Positions 14,952-21,396 of a DNA stretch of 21,396 nucleotides are shown in pieces. Location: positions 1-21,396 of the forward strand of contig CALCVT010000037.1 in NCBI GenBank assembly GCA_937906495.1. The letters run 5' to 3'. The notes below the pieces were generated by a model. It was not told where the DNA came from, did no database searches, and saw only the letters and a list, made by a program, of their open reading frames with translations. Every line of letters begins with the position of its first letter. Within the stretch, counting starts at the first letter, position 1. The stretch comes from an uncultured Prevotella sp. Lineage in GTDB: Bacteria; Bacteroidota; Bacteroidia; Bacteroidales; Bacteroidaceae. The position numbers and the translations under genes were made by a program.

Positions 14952-16304
14952 TTAAGCATTTTCTTTTCTGAGCACTTCAAGACCTTCGCGTACGATGCGC
15001 TGCAGTTCAAGTTTAGACGAATCTATAAACTCTGCCACAGCAAAATCCTCGGGAGCCACCTCATAAATACCAAGAGCCTCCTGACGGTCAATATCGCCTG
15101 TAATGATAGCCTTAATCAAGAAACTTGGATAGATATCCATTGGAAAAACACGCTCATACTCAGCGCTCATAATCATATGACGCTCACCTCCCTTGATACG
15201 GCAGTCAAGGTTATATGCACGCTTGCTACCAAATAGCCAGGAAAAATAGCTGTGACTGGTTGAGAAATCATTCAAACGAGGGGCAATCCATCCAAATACT
15301 TCATCTACATTATCGCCCTCAGGAATGGCACAAATCTCGGTACTAAACGCCCCTAAGAAATCGGTCAGTAAGGACTTATAACCTACAAATGGATTACCGT
15401 TAATAATGCGCACGTGCTCTGTTTTGCGGAGTTGTCCTGCAAGCAAATCACGCAACGGAGCACCAATATAGGTTTCAATGTAATGTGGCTTTTCTATTTG
15501 CGAACCTGCAATAGCGATGCGACGCTTCAAGTCAAGTTTTCCGGTACGCAATAAACGGCCAAGAACAATGGTCATTTCGGCACCAATGGTCCACACCACC
15601 TCGCCTTTGTTAACCGGATTTACACGGTTGATGTGTACTCCGACATTACCTGAAGGGTTGGGGCCGTTAAATACATTAACTTCGGCTTCGCTGATGGGCA
15701 GCAAAGAAGAATTAATTTGTTCCGGACAGATACCTACATGTACACCGGCAATCTTTGCCAATGCCCGTACGCCCTGCTTAAAATCTTCCTCCTGTCCTGC
15801 CGCTACAAAACTGAAGTTGGCAGCCAAAGGCATTTTGCTGAAAGTCGAAATAAAGATGGCTTTGGGTTGGTCGGTCGGTGAGGCTATCACATCATAAGGA
15901 CGCTGACGTACAAAAGCAAACAATCCGCACTCAAGCATAAGTTCCCGAACCTCATCGGCGGTAAGATCAGCAACTGCCTTCACTCCGAAGTCTTTTTGTT
16001 CCTGATTCTTGTCGGCCTTCACACGGAAACGCAAGAGTTTTCTGCGGTCGCCGCGCTCCACACCTACCACTGTTCCACTCACTGGAGAAACGAACTTGAT
16101 TCGCTCCGTAGCTTTGTCAATGAACAAGGCCTCACCGGCTTTAACGCGGTCGCCTTCCTTCACAACTGTGCGGGGCACGATGCCAGGGAAATCAGTGGGC
16201 ATAACGGCATACTCCTCATACAAGGATGCCACCTCCAGATTTTCCACGGCTTCGCCTTCTAACTTAAGGTCTAAGCCCTTCTTAATCTTATACAAAGTTT
16301 TCAT
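14952..16304 (-). CDS. nqrA: Na+-NQR subunit A
   Basis: Peripheral cytoplasmic subunit implicated in quinone binding; 450 residues. The chosen start (MKTLYKIKKGLDLKLEGEA) is the family start. The frame is open 39 codons further up, but that part overlaps the promoter. Domains in order: the N-terminal RnfC-like/biotinyl-lipoyl-like half (GDRVKAGEALFIDKATERIK, SPVSGTVVGVERGDRR), the central region with NPSGNVGVHINRVNPVNKGE and the C-terminal part with YNLDCRIKGGERHMI. First gene of nqrABCDEF and transcribed from the promoter at 16330-16362. Confidence 0.97.
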   Translation of the reverse strand: MKTLYKIKKGLDLKLEGEAVENLEVASLYEEYAVMPTDFPGIVPRTVVKEGDRVKAGEALFIDKATERIKFVSPVSGTVVGVERGDRRKLLRFRVKADKNQEQKDFGVKAVADLTADEVRELMLECGLFAFVRQRPYDVIASPTDQPKAIFISTFSKMPLAANFSFVAAGQEEDFKQGVRALAKIAGVHVGICPEQINSSLLPISEAEVNVFNGPNPSGNVGVHINRVNPVNKGEVVWTIGAEMTIVLGRLLRTGKLDLKRRIAIAGSQIEKPHYIETYIGAPLRDLLAGQLRKTEHVRIINGNPFVGYKSLLTDFLGAFSTEICAIPEGDNVDEVFGWIAPRLNDFSTSHSYFSWLFGSKRAYNLDCRIKGGERHMIMSAEYERVFPMDIYPSFLIKAIITGDIDRQEALGIYEVAPEDFAVAEFIDSSKLELQRIVREGLEVLRKENA

Positions 16305-16329
16305 TACACAAAAAAATATATTTTTCGCG

Positions 16330-16362
16330 CAAAAATAAGCATAAAAACCGATTATATCCAAC
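16330..16362 (-). promoter_or_regulatory. Promoter of nqrABCDEF
   Basis: Minus-strand TATTTTTG (16330-16337) is a full TAnnTTTG match. GTTG (16359-16362), 21 bases upstream, matches three of four of TTTG. The distance to the nqrA start is 25 bases. Confidence 0.65.
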
Positions 16363-16409
16363 TTTTTAGCCTGACATTTCGTCAAAGGCACGAAAAAAAC
16401 GGGCAATAT

Positions 16410-16440
16410 TTTGATTTTCAATAACCATAGTATAACTTTG
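16410..16440 (+). promoter_or_regulatory. Promoter of the repeat-protein/MaoC pair
   Basis: TTTG (16410-16413), exactly 19 bases, then TAACTTTG (16433-16440): an exact Bacteroidota consensus. It diverges from the nqr promoter, the two -33 elements being about 47 bases apart, so a shared regulator is possible. Predicted start of transcription is near 16447. Confidence 0.8.
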
Positions 16441-16446
16441 CATACT

Positions 16447-16583
16447 AATTAGGCCATTGAATGGAGTTATGGCTTGTTTAAGAAACAGGTTATAGCTTGC
16501 AAGCGTGCGTATTAAAAAAAACACACGCCGTGTCTATTGTCTAACATACCCGTTTCGGGTACAATCAATATACCTACTTAATT
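16447..16583 (+). other. Long, hairpin-rich 5' leader
   Basis: From the predicted transcription start to the ATG at 16584 are about 137 bases, far longer than other leaders here (20-40). It contains CTTGTTT-AAG-AAACAGG (7-bp stem), the palindrome GCTTGCAAGC, a GCGTGCGT/ACACACGC imperfect stem around an A-rich loop, and TACCCG-TTT-CGGGTA (16547-16561). A six-codon frame starts at 16461. It matches no riboswitch class I recognise. Confidence 0.4.
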
Positions 16584-17558
16584 ATGGAACAGCATCAACC
16601 TGAAACTAACAACTGCGCTGAACCGGAACCACATCTCGAGACGATTGACAGTAACTCAACATCTTACACAAGCCCCCATACACGCAGGCATATACCGTAC
16701 ATCGTAACCGGACTACTTTTGGCGCTCATTTTTGGAGGCTGCGCATTCTATTTTATACAGCATAGCAATCAAGAGCAGCATGAAGCCAATGCTTACAAAA
16801 TGCTCGAACTTAACAATAACCCTGAAGACTATCGCAAATTTTTAGAATCATACCCCGAAAGTACTCGAGCGGCAGAAGTTAACAAACGACTTAAAGCCCT
16901 TGAAATTATGCTGGAAGCCTGGCGAAACATATCGCTCTCCGGCAATGTCAACGACTTTATTGCGTTCAACAACCAATACGACAATGCTCAGTACAATCAC
17001 CTCTGCAACATCAAAATCGACTCGCTCGACTACATCAGAGCACAACGCATTGGCACAACAGATGCATATAGCCACTATTTAGACATTCATCCCGACGGAC
17101 TCTATGCCTCTGAGGCATCAATTGCTCAAGGAAATCTGCAAGCACTCGAAGTTACGACCGAGGAGCAAGAGCAGGTTATTACCGTTATCAACGATTTTTT
17201 TCATGGCTTTGAAACTGCCGATGAAACTCTCATCTGCCCAAACATTACGGCCGTCATGGAACGCTTTCTCAATCAAGAAAATGCAACTAAAGCAACCGTG
17301 ATGAGTACCATCAACGACATGTTCAACAAAAACATTAAAGGATGCCATTTCATCGTTAACCGAGACATCAATATAGTCCGTCAGAACTCTGCAGAAAACC
17401 AAGGTTTTTTACAAGCGACATTTACAGTAGACTTACACATTGAACGCAATAATAAAGGAAAAACTTTTGGCTCTTACAAATGCATTGCCGAACTTACTCC
17501 GCAAATGCTCATGAACTCGCTTATTATGCAAGAAATCTCCAAACAATATAATCCTTAA
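16584..17558 (+). CDS. Membrane-anchored protein with repeated motifs, function unknown
   Basis: A 324-residue protein with a polar, acidic N-terminal tail (1-35) and one hydrophobic span (about 37-58, ending GGCAFYFIQ). A long outer region follows. This holds two similar helical stretches, YRKFLESYPESTRAAEVNKR and, some 80 residues later, YSHYLDIHPDGLYASEASIA, which look like degenerate tetratricopeptide-type or spectrin-like units. The last 130 residues (from about EEQEQVITVINDFFHGFETA) look like an NTF2-like alpha+beta domain. Similar anchored proteins occur in Bacteroidales but I know no function. Cys51 at the end of the span could be mistaken for a lipobox, but the 35-residue polar tail before it argues against a lipoprotein. 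Followed after 13 bases by the MaoC-type gene. Confidence 0.7.
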   Translation: MEQHQPETNNCAEPEPHLETIDSNSTSYTSPHTRRHIPYIVTGLLLALIFGGCAFYFIQHSNQEQHEANAYKMLELNNNPEDYRKFLESYPESTRAAEVNKRLKALEIMLEAWRNISLSGNVNDFIAFNNQYDNAQYNHLCNIKIDSLDYIRAQRIGTTDAYSHYLDIHPDGLYASEASIAQGNLQALEVTTEEQEQVITVINDFFHGFETADETLICPNITAVMERFLNQENATKATVMSTINDMFNKNIKGCHFIVNRDINIVRQNSAENQGFLQATFTVDLHIERNNKGKTFGSYKCIAELTPQMLMNSLIMQEISKQYNP

Positions 17559-17571
17559 CAGCAACAACATT

Positions 17572-18030
17572 ATGCTTACTATCAACTCGTACGAAGAATT
17601 TGAACAATATGTTGGTAAAGAACTTGGTAAATCCGAATGGCTCGAAGTAGACCAGGAACGCATCAACGCTTTTGCCGATGCCACTCTCGACCACCAATGG
17701 ATACACGTTGATCCTGAACGTGCCAAAGAAGGCCCCTTTGGCCAAACAATTGTTCACGGTTATCTTACACTTTCACTCCTTCCCTATATGTGGGAACAGA
17801 TACTGAAAGTAAACAATCTGAAGATGATGGTGAACTACGGAATGGACAAAATGAAATTTGGACAAGCTGTTCTGAGTGGACAGAGTTTACGCTTGGTTAC
17901 CACTCTGCAAAGCATTGCCAACCTGCGTGGCATTTGCAAGGTTGAAATTAAATTTAACATCGAAATCAAGGACCAACGCAAACCTGCCCTTACCGGAGTG
18001 GCTACATTCCTGTACCACTTTAATTCGTAA
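17572..18030 (+). CDS. MaoC-family (R)-specific enoyl-CoA hydratase/dehydratase
   Basis: A 152-residue single hotdog-fold protein. The hydratase-2 motif is clear: ADATLDHQWIHVDPERA, with catalytic Asp40 and His45. It is followed by GPFGQTIVHGYLTLSLLP, the conserved glycine/His segment of the binding tunnel. MaoC enzymes add water to trans-2-enoyl-CoA or dehydrate the 3-hydroxy form. Small stand-alone members act in fatty-acid or branched-chain metabolism, and the real substrate here is unknown. Probably co-transcribed with the anchored repeat protein (13-base gap), though the two do not suggest a shared pathway. A large inverted repeat follows. Confidence 0.9.
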   Translation: MLTINSYEEFEQYVGKELGKSEWLEVDQERINAFADATLDHQWIHVDPERAKEGPFGQTIVHGYLTLSLLPYMWEQILKVNNLKMMVNYGMDKMKFGQAVLSGQSLRLVTTLQSIANLRGICKVEIKFNIEIKDQRKPALTGVATFLYHFNS

Positions 18031-18057
18031 TAACTGAATAAGTAACTCCTATAAAAA

Positions 18058-18120
18058 GAATTTCGGTACTGCCCGATATACCTTGCAAAACACGTTATAA
18101 TATCGGGCAGTGCCCAATTC
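18058..18120. repeat. Large two-part inverted repeat between maoC-like and IMPACT genes
   Basis: The inner arms ACTGCCCGATAT (18068-18079) and ATATCGGGCAGT (18100-18111) are perfect over 12 bp with a 20-base loop. The outer arms GAATT (18058-18062) and AATTC (18116-18120) also pair across a short internal loop. The plus strand has no T tract after it. The minus strand runs into TTCTTTTTAT, so it would work as an intrinsic terminator for minus-strand transcription. It ends 14 bases before the IMPACT-family start, so it may equally be a leader structure. Confidence 0.7.
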
Positions 18121-18134
18121 TTCAAAACGATACA

Positions 18135-18743
18135 ATGGATACCTACCGCACACTGCAGACATCATCGGAATTCCAACTTACGGAAAAACGTTCACGCTTT
18201 CTTGCTTTTGCCTTTCATATAAAAGACGAAGCCGAAGCTAAAGATACGATTGCCCGCATGAAAAAGCAATACTACGATGCCAGACATGTGTGCTATGCTT
18301 ACGTTCTCGGTCATGACGGAAATACAACAAGAGCCAACGATGATGGCGAACCTTCTGGCACAGCCGGGAGACCTATTTTAGGGCAAATCCAGTCGCGTCA
18401 TTTAACCTATACGCTGGCCATCGTCGTGCGCTACTTCGGAGGAGTTAAATTAGGTACCGGTCCTTTAGGAGTTGCTTACAAAACTGCTGCCGGAGAGGCT
18501 CTTGATACTGCTGATATCGAAGAGTGTATCGTAACCAATCAATTCCGCATTACAGCTCCGTATGCCGATGCCGATGTAGCCATGAGATTTGTAAGAGAAG
18601 CTGATGCTACCATTACGCAGCGAGAGTATACAGCAACTGAAACCATCCTGACTATCGAAATTCGCCGAGACGACGAACAGGCATTACGCGAAAGACTTGC
18701 AAAAATTCTGTCACTTCGTTTTCTGAAAGATGATAAGGAATAA
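18135..18743 (+). CDS. IMPACT/YigZ-family protein
   Basis: A 202-residue protein of the UPF0029 (IMPACT/YigZ) family. The N-terminal domain carries the signature RANDDGEPSGTAGRPIL (about 66-82) and RYFGGVKLGTGPLGVAY (99-115). The C-terminal domain (about 130-200) fits the DUF1949 ferredoxin-like fold. Eukaryotic IMPACT modulates the Gcn2 kinase; bacterial members have a known structure but no agreed function, with nucleic-acid binding suggested. It begins 14 bases after the large inverted repeat. It is followed by a GNAT gene at 67 bases. Family assignment is firm. Confidence 0.95.
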   Translation: MDTYRTLQTSSEFQLTEKRSRFLAFAFHIKDEAEAKDTIARMKKQYYDARHVCYAYVLGHDGNTTRANDDGEPSGTAGRPILGQIQSRHLTYTLAIVVRYFGGVKLGTGPLGVAYKTAAGEALDTADIEECIVTNQFRITAPYADADVAMRFVREADATITQREYTATETILTIEIRRDDEQALRERLAKILSLRFLKDDKE

Positions 18744-18810
18744 ATATCAAGACCTTTCTACATACATATACTTGCCTGCCAGCCTTTATTGACATTTAGA
18801 TTGAATCGCA

Positions 18811-19338
18811 ATGAAACTCACCAAACTTTACCCCGAATACATTGAGCAAGCCGTAAAATTATATGAGGCAGCTTTCCCGGTAATCGAACGCCGCCCCACG
18901 GATTTATGGATAACATATATGCAAAATCAACCGGCATTCAATGCGCAAGCCATCCTCAACGACAACAATGAATTCTGCGGATTTATCACTACCTGGGATT
19001 TCGACACTTTTATCTATGGCGAACACTTTGCCATACTTCCAGAAATGCGCAATGGTGGTTTTGGCGGTAAAGCCTACGACATGCTGCTTGAGCAATGCCA
19101 TGGTAAAGACCTTGTAATCGAAGTCGAAATTCCTGATAACGAGATGGCCCAACGCCGCATTAAATTTTACGAACGGCACAACATGGCCATTGTAGAACAA
19201 GACTACCTGCAGCCTCCCTATACAACCGGAGGCGAATATTTTCCACTACGCTTAATGAGTTCTGCGCCCGAACAAACTGCAGCGAACTTTGAACAGGTTA
19301 AGACTACTATCCATCGTGAAGTATATGGTGTACTCTAA
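18811..19338 (+). CDS. GNAT-family N-acetyltransferase
   Basis: A 175-residue acetyltransferase. The acetyl-CoA pyrophosphate-binding motif appears as EMRNGGFGGKAYDMLL (about 78-93), with Arg80, Gly83 and Gly85 in the Q/R-x-x-G-x-G/A positions, after the beta-4 strand EHFAILP. The following strand LVIEVEIPDNEMAQRRIKFY and the ERHNM segment are the usual motif B with the tyrosine/Phe-Tyr of the fold. The substrate is unknown. It stands between the IMPACT-family gene (67-base gap) and aspS (105-base gap). No promoter consensus was seen directly upstream. Confidence 0.88.
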   Translation: MKLTKLYPEYIEQAVKLYEAAFPVIERRPTDLWITYMQNQPAFNAQAILNDNNEFCGFITTWDFDTFIYGEHFAILPEMRNGGFGGKAYDMLLEQCHGKDLVIEVEIPDNEMAQRRIKFYERHNMAIVEQDYLQPPYTTGGEYFPLRLMSSAPEQTAANFEQVKTTIHREVYGVL

Positions 19339-19390
19339 ACTTATCAGCAAAAATCCTTCTGCTCCCCTACCCTGTCTCAAACAATATTTG

Positions 19391-19398
19391 TATTTTCG
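19391..19398 (+). promoter_or_regulatory. Possible -7 element of aspS
   Basis: TATTTTCG differs from TAnnTTTG at one position. No good TTTG lies 19-21 bases upstream. It is about 45 bases before the aspS ATG, in the only sizeable gap before the gene. Confidence 0.35.
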
Positions 19399-19443
19399 CA
19401 GTTAATTAGACGACTCTGAAATTCTAACTACATATCATCAATC

Positions 19444-21213
19444 ATGTACAGAACCAACACCTGCGGCGAATTGCGCATCGAAAATGTAGGCCAACAGGTC
19501 ACACTGACCGGATGGGTACAGCGCAGCCGCAAAATGGGAGGCATGACCTTCATTGATCTGCGCGACCGCTACGGCATCACCCAACTCGTATTTAACGAAG
19601 AGGCTAATGCCGAACTCTGCGCTCAAGCCAACAAACTGGGACGTGAATACGTCATCCAGGTAACTGGTACCGTTAACGAACGCTACGCCAAAAATGACAA
19701 GATGCCCACTGGCGACATCGAAATAATTGTGGAAAAGCTCCAAGTGCTCAATGCATCGCTTACACCACCGTTTACAATCGAGAACAATACCGATGGCGGC
19801 GATGACCTGCGCATGAAATACCGTTACCTTGACCTGCGTCGCGAAAACGTGCGTGCTAATCTGGAGCTACGCCACAAATTCTGCATTGCGGTAAGAAACT
19901 TCCTTGATTCTAAAGGCTTTCTCGAAATTGAGACTCCAATACTCATTGGTTCAACGCCTGAGGGTGCACGCGACTTTATAGTACCCTCACGCATGAATCC
20001 CGGACAGTTCTACGCATTGCCCCAAAGCCCGCAAACGCTCAAACAGTTGCTTATGGTAGCTGGTATTGACCGCTATTTCCAAATTGCCAAGTGCTTCCGC
20101 GACGAAGATTTACGTGCTGACCGTCAGCCTGAATTTACTCAAATTGACTGCGAAATGTCGTTTGTTGAGCAAAACGACATTCTTAACACCTTTGAAGAGA
20201 TGACAAAATACCTCTTCAAAGAAGTTAGAGGATATGATTTGGGCGATACTCCCTTCCTTCGCCTGTCTTGGCACGATGCAATGCGCCGTTTCGGCTCTGA
20301 TAAACCCGATATGCGCTTTGGCATGGAGTTTGTTGAACTGATGGATACCCTCAAGGGAACCGGAACATTCAGTGTATTTAACGATGCTGCTTACATTGGC
20401 GGTATCTGTGCCGAAGGATGCGGCAATTATACACGCAAACAGCTCGACCAACTGACCGACTTCGTTAAAATGCCGCAAATTGGCGCCAAAGGATTAGTTC
20501 ACGCTAAGGTTAACGAAGATGGCAGTGTTAAGAGTTCTGTTGACAAATTCTACACGCCTGAAGTCTTGACAAAACTCAAAGAAGCTATGCGGGCAAAACC
20601 TGGCGACTTAATTCTGATTCTTTCGGGCGATGATGCTATGAAAACGCGCAAACAACTCTGCGAACTACGTCTCGAAATGGGTGAACGTCTCGGACTGCGC
20701 GACAAAAATAAATTTGCACTCCTTTGGGTTGTTGACTTCCCGATGTTTGAATGGAGCGAAGAAGAAGGACGCTTGCTAGCAATGCATCATCCCTTTACGG
20801 CTCCCCGTCCCTGCGATATTCCTTTGCTCGATACCAATCCGGCTGATGTATTAGCCGATGCTTACGACATGGTATGCAATGGTGTAGAAGTTGGCGGTGG
20901 TTCTATCCGTATTCATGACGCTGTGCTTCAAGCCAAGATTTTCGATGTATTAGGCTTTACACAAGAACGCGCACAGGAACAATTCGGCTTCTTAATGGAC
21001 GCTTTCAAATACGGAGCTCCTCCTCATGGCGGACTTGCCTACGGCCTTGACCGTTGGGTATCACTCTTTGCTGGTCTCGACAGCATCCGCGACTGCATCG
21101 CATTCCCTAAAAATAACTCAGGTCGCGACGTAATGCTTGATGCTCCTTCTGCTGTTGATACTAAACAACTCGACGAACTACTCATCGACATTCGTCCCAA
21201 CGCAAAGAATTAA
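19444..21213 (+). CDS. aspS: Aspartyl-tRNA synthetase, bacterial type
   Basis: Charges tRNA-Asp with aspartate. The 589-residue length is that of the bacterial type, with the extra GAD domain between motifs 2 and 3. Domains in order: OB-fold anticodon-binding domain (about 1-105, TLTGWVQRSRKMGGMTFIDL), the class II catalytic core with QSPQ (194-197), motif 2 FRDEDLRADRQPEFTQID (218-235), the GAD insertion (about 290-410), and motif 3 GLAYGLDR (530-537), Arg537 being the ATP-binding arginine. It starts at ATG 19444 with no SD. A perfect terminator follows 54 bases after the stop, so it is probably the end of its transcription unit. Confidence 0.98.
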   Translation: MYRTNTCGELRIENVGQQVTLTGWVQRSRKMGGMTFIDLRDRYGITQLVFNEEANAELCAQANKLGREYVIQVTGTVNERYAKNDKMPTGDIEIIVEKLQVLNASLTPPFTIENNTDGGDDLRMKYRYLDLRRENVRANLELRHKFCIAVRNFLDSKGFLEIETPILIGSTPEGARDFIVPSRMNPGQFYALPQSPQTLKQLLMVAGIDRYFQIAKCFRDEDLRADRQPEFTQIDCEMSFVEQNDILNTFEEMTKYLFKEVRGYDLGDTPFLRLSWHDAMRRFGSDKPDMRFGMEFVELMDTLKGTGTFSVFNDAAYIGGICAEGCGNYTRKQLDQLTDFVKMPQIGAKGLVHAKVNEDGSVKSSVDKFYTPEVLTKLKEAMRAKPGDLILILSGDDAMKTRKQLCELRLEMGERLGLRDKNKFALLWVVDFPMFEWSEEEGRLLAMHHPFTAPRPCDIPLLDTNPADVLADAYDMVCNGVEVGGGSIRIHDAVLQAKIFDVLGFTQERAQEQFGFLMDAFKYGAPPHGGLAYGLDRWVSLFAGLDSIRDCIAFPKNNSGRDVMLDAPSAVDTKQLDELLIDIRPNAKN

Positions 21214-21267
21214 CAACGAACATCGCTCTGTAAGCATGTTCTAATTGCTTACTGTAAATTTTTACAT

Positions 21268-21321
21268 ATTAAGTAGGAGGTAAATACCAATATAAGGTAT
21301 TTACCTCCTACTTAATTTTTC
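21268..21321 (+). terminator. Terminator of aspS
   Basis: A perfect 21-bp stem (21268-21288 with 21296-21316) and a 7-base loop AATATAA. T-rich TTTTTCT-like sequence follows the stem end. The stem contains AGGAGG/CCTCCT at its middle. Confidence 0.93.
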
Positions 21322-21343
21322 TATACTCTTACATCATTCGTAT

Positions 21344-21396
21344 GTATTCATCCCATCTACCCCATATTCCTAAATATAAAAAAGGCTTTAGTTGAT
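21344..21396 (-). repeat. Right copy of the inverted terminal repeat
   Basis: 53 bases, the reverse complement of 19-70 apart from one additional C in a C run. It is cut off by the window end inside the terminator arm GCTTTAGTTGAT, so the element goes on to the right. The inner edge is GTATTCATCCCATC in both copies. Confidence 0.9.

Noticed and set aside
16305..16421. Longer nqrA frame starting at 16421
   Set aside because: The additional 39 codons cover the nqr promoter, and NqrA begins at MKTLYKIKKG.
16618..16770. Lipoprotein signal (GGC near residue 51) in the unknown membrane protein
   Set aside because: A polar, acidic tail of about 35 residues precedes the span, with no charged n-region close to it; a plain membrane anchor fits better.

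Overview
The window looks like ordinary chromosome of a Bacteroidales bacterium (Bacteroides/Prevotella-like; the family is a guess). Four points support this. Gene order and protein types are those of the group: a six-gene Na+-NQR cluster, rpsF-rpsR-rplI, a DUF4924-type protein beside rfbD and prfC. The promoters fit the Bacteroidota sigma-factor consensus TTTG-N19-21-TAnnTTTG. Almost no gene has a Shine-Dalgarno (SD) sequence. Base composition is moderate, apart from one G+C-rich island. No tRNA, rRNA or CRISPR array was seen.

Layout. Positions 1-70 hold a terminator and a repeat that recurs inverted at 21344-21396. From 286 to 4333 all genes are on the minus strand: a DMT-type permease and truA (TAATG overlap), then the ribosomal operon rpsF-rpsR-rplI with its own promoter and terminator, then a ROK-family sugar kinase. 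Divergent from it, 4541-8280 (+) is a compact run: LysE-type exporter, DUF4924-type protein, rfbD, prfC. Positions 8408-9259 are foreign: a terminator-like hairpin and a G+C-rich, frameshifted remnant of a Mu-gpF-like phage head gene, abutting an HD-domain hydrolase (9260-9928). A perfect bidirectional terminator separates this from nqrABCDEF (minus strand, 16304 down to 10128). Divergent from nqrA, on plus, are a membrane-anchored repeat protein with a 140-base leader and a MaoC-type dehydratase. They are followed by an IMPACT/YigZ-family protein, a GNAT acetyltransferase and aspS, which ends in a 21-bp-stem terminator.

How the parts work together. The window is dominated by translation functions (bS6, bS18, bL9, TruA, RF3, AspRS) and energy conservation (Na+-NQR, which oxidises NADH, reduces quinone and pumps Na+). 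rfbD serves surface-polysaccharide dTDP-rhamnose synthesis.

Most worth a second look: (1) strong SD sequences in front of rpsR and rplI in a lineage that normally ignores them, rpsR encoding one of the proteins that hides the anti-SD; (2) the orphan phage-head gene fragment, one base away from being fused in frame to the HD hydrolase; (3) the inverted 52/53-base repeat at both edges, suggesting both edges lie in copies of one multi-copy element. I did not find a convincing complete new defence or mobile system.
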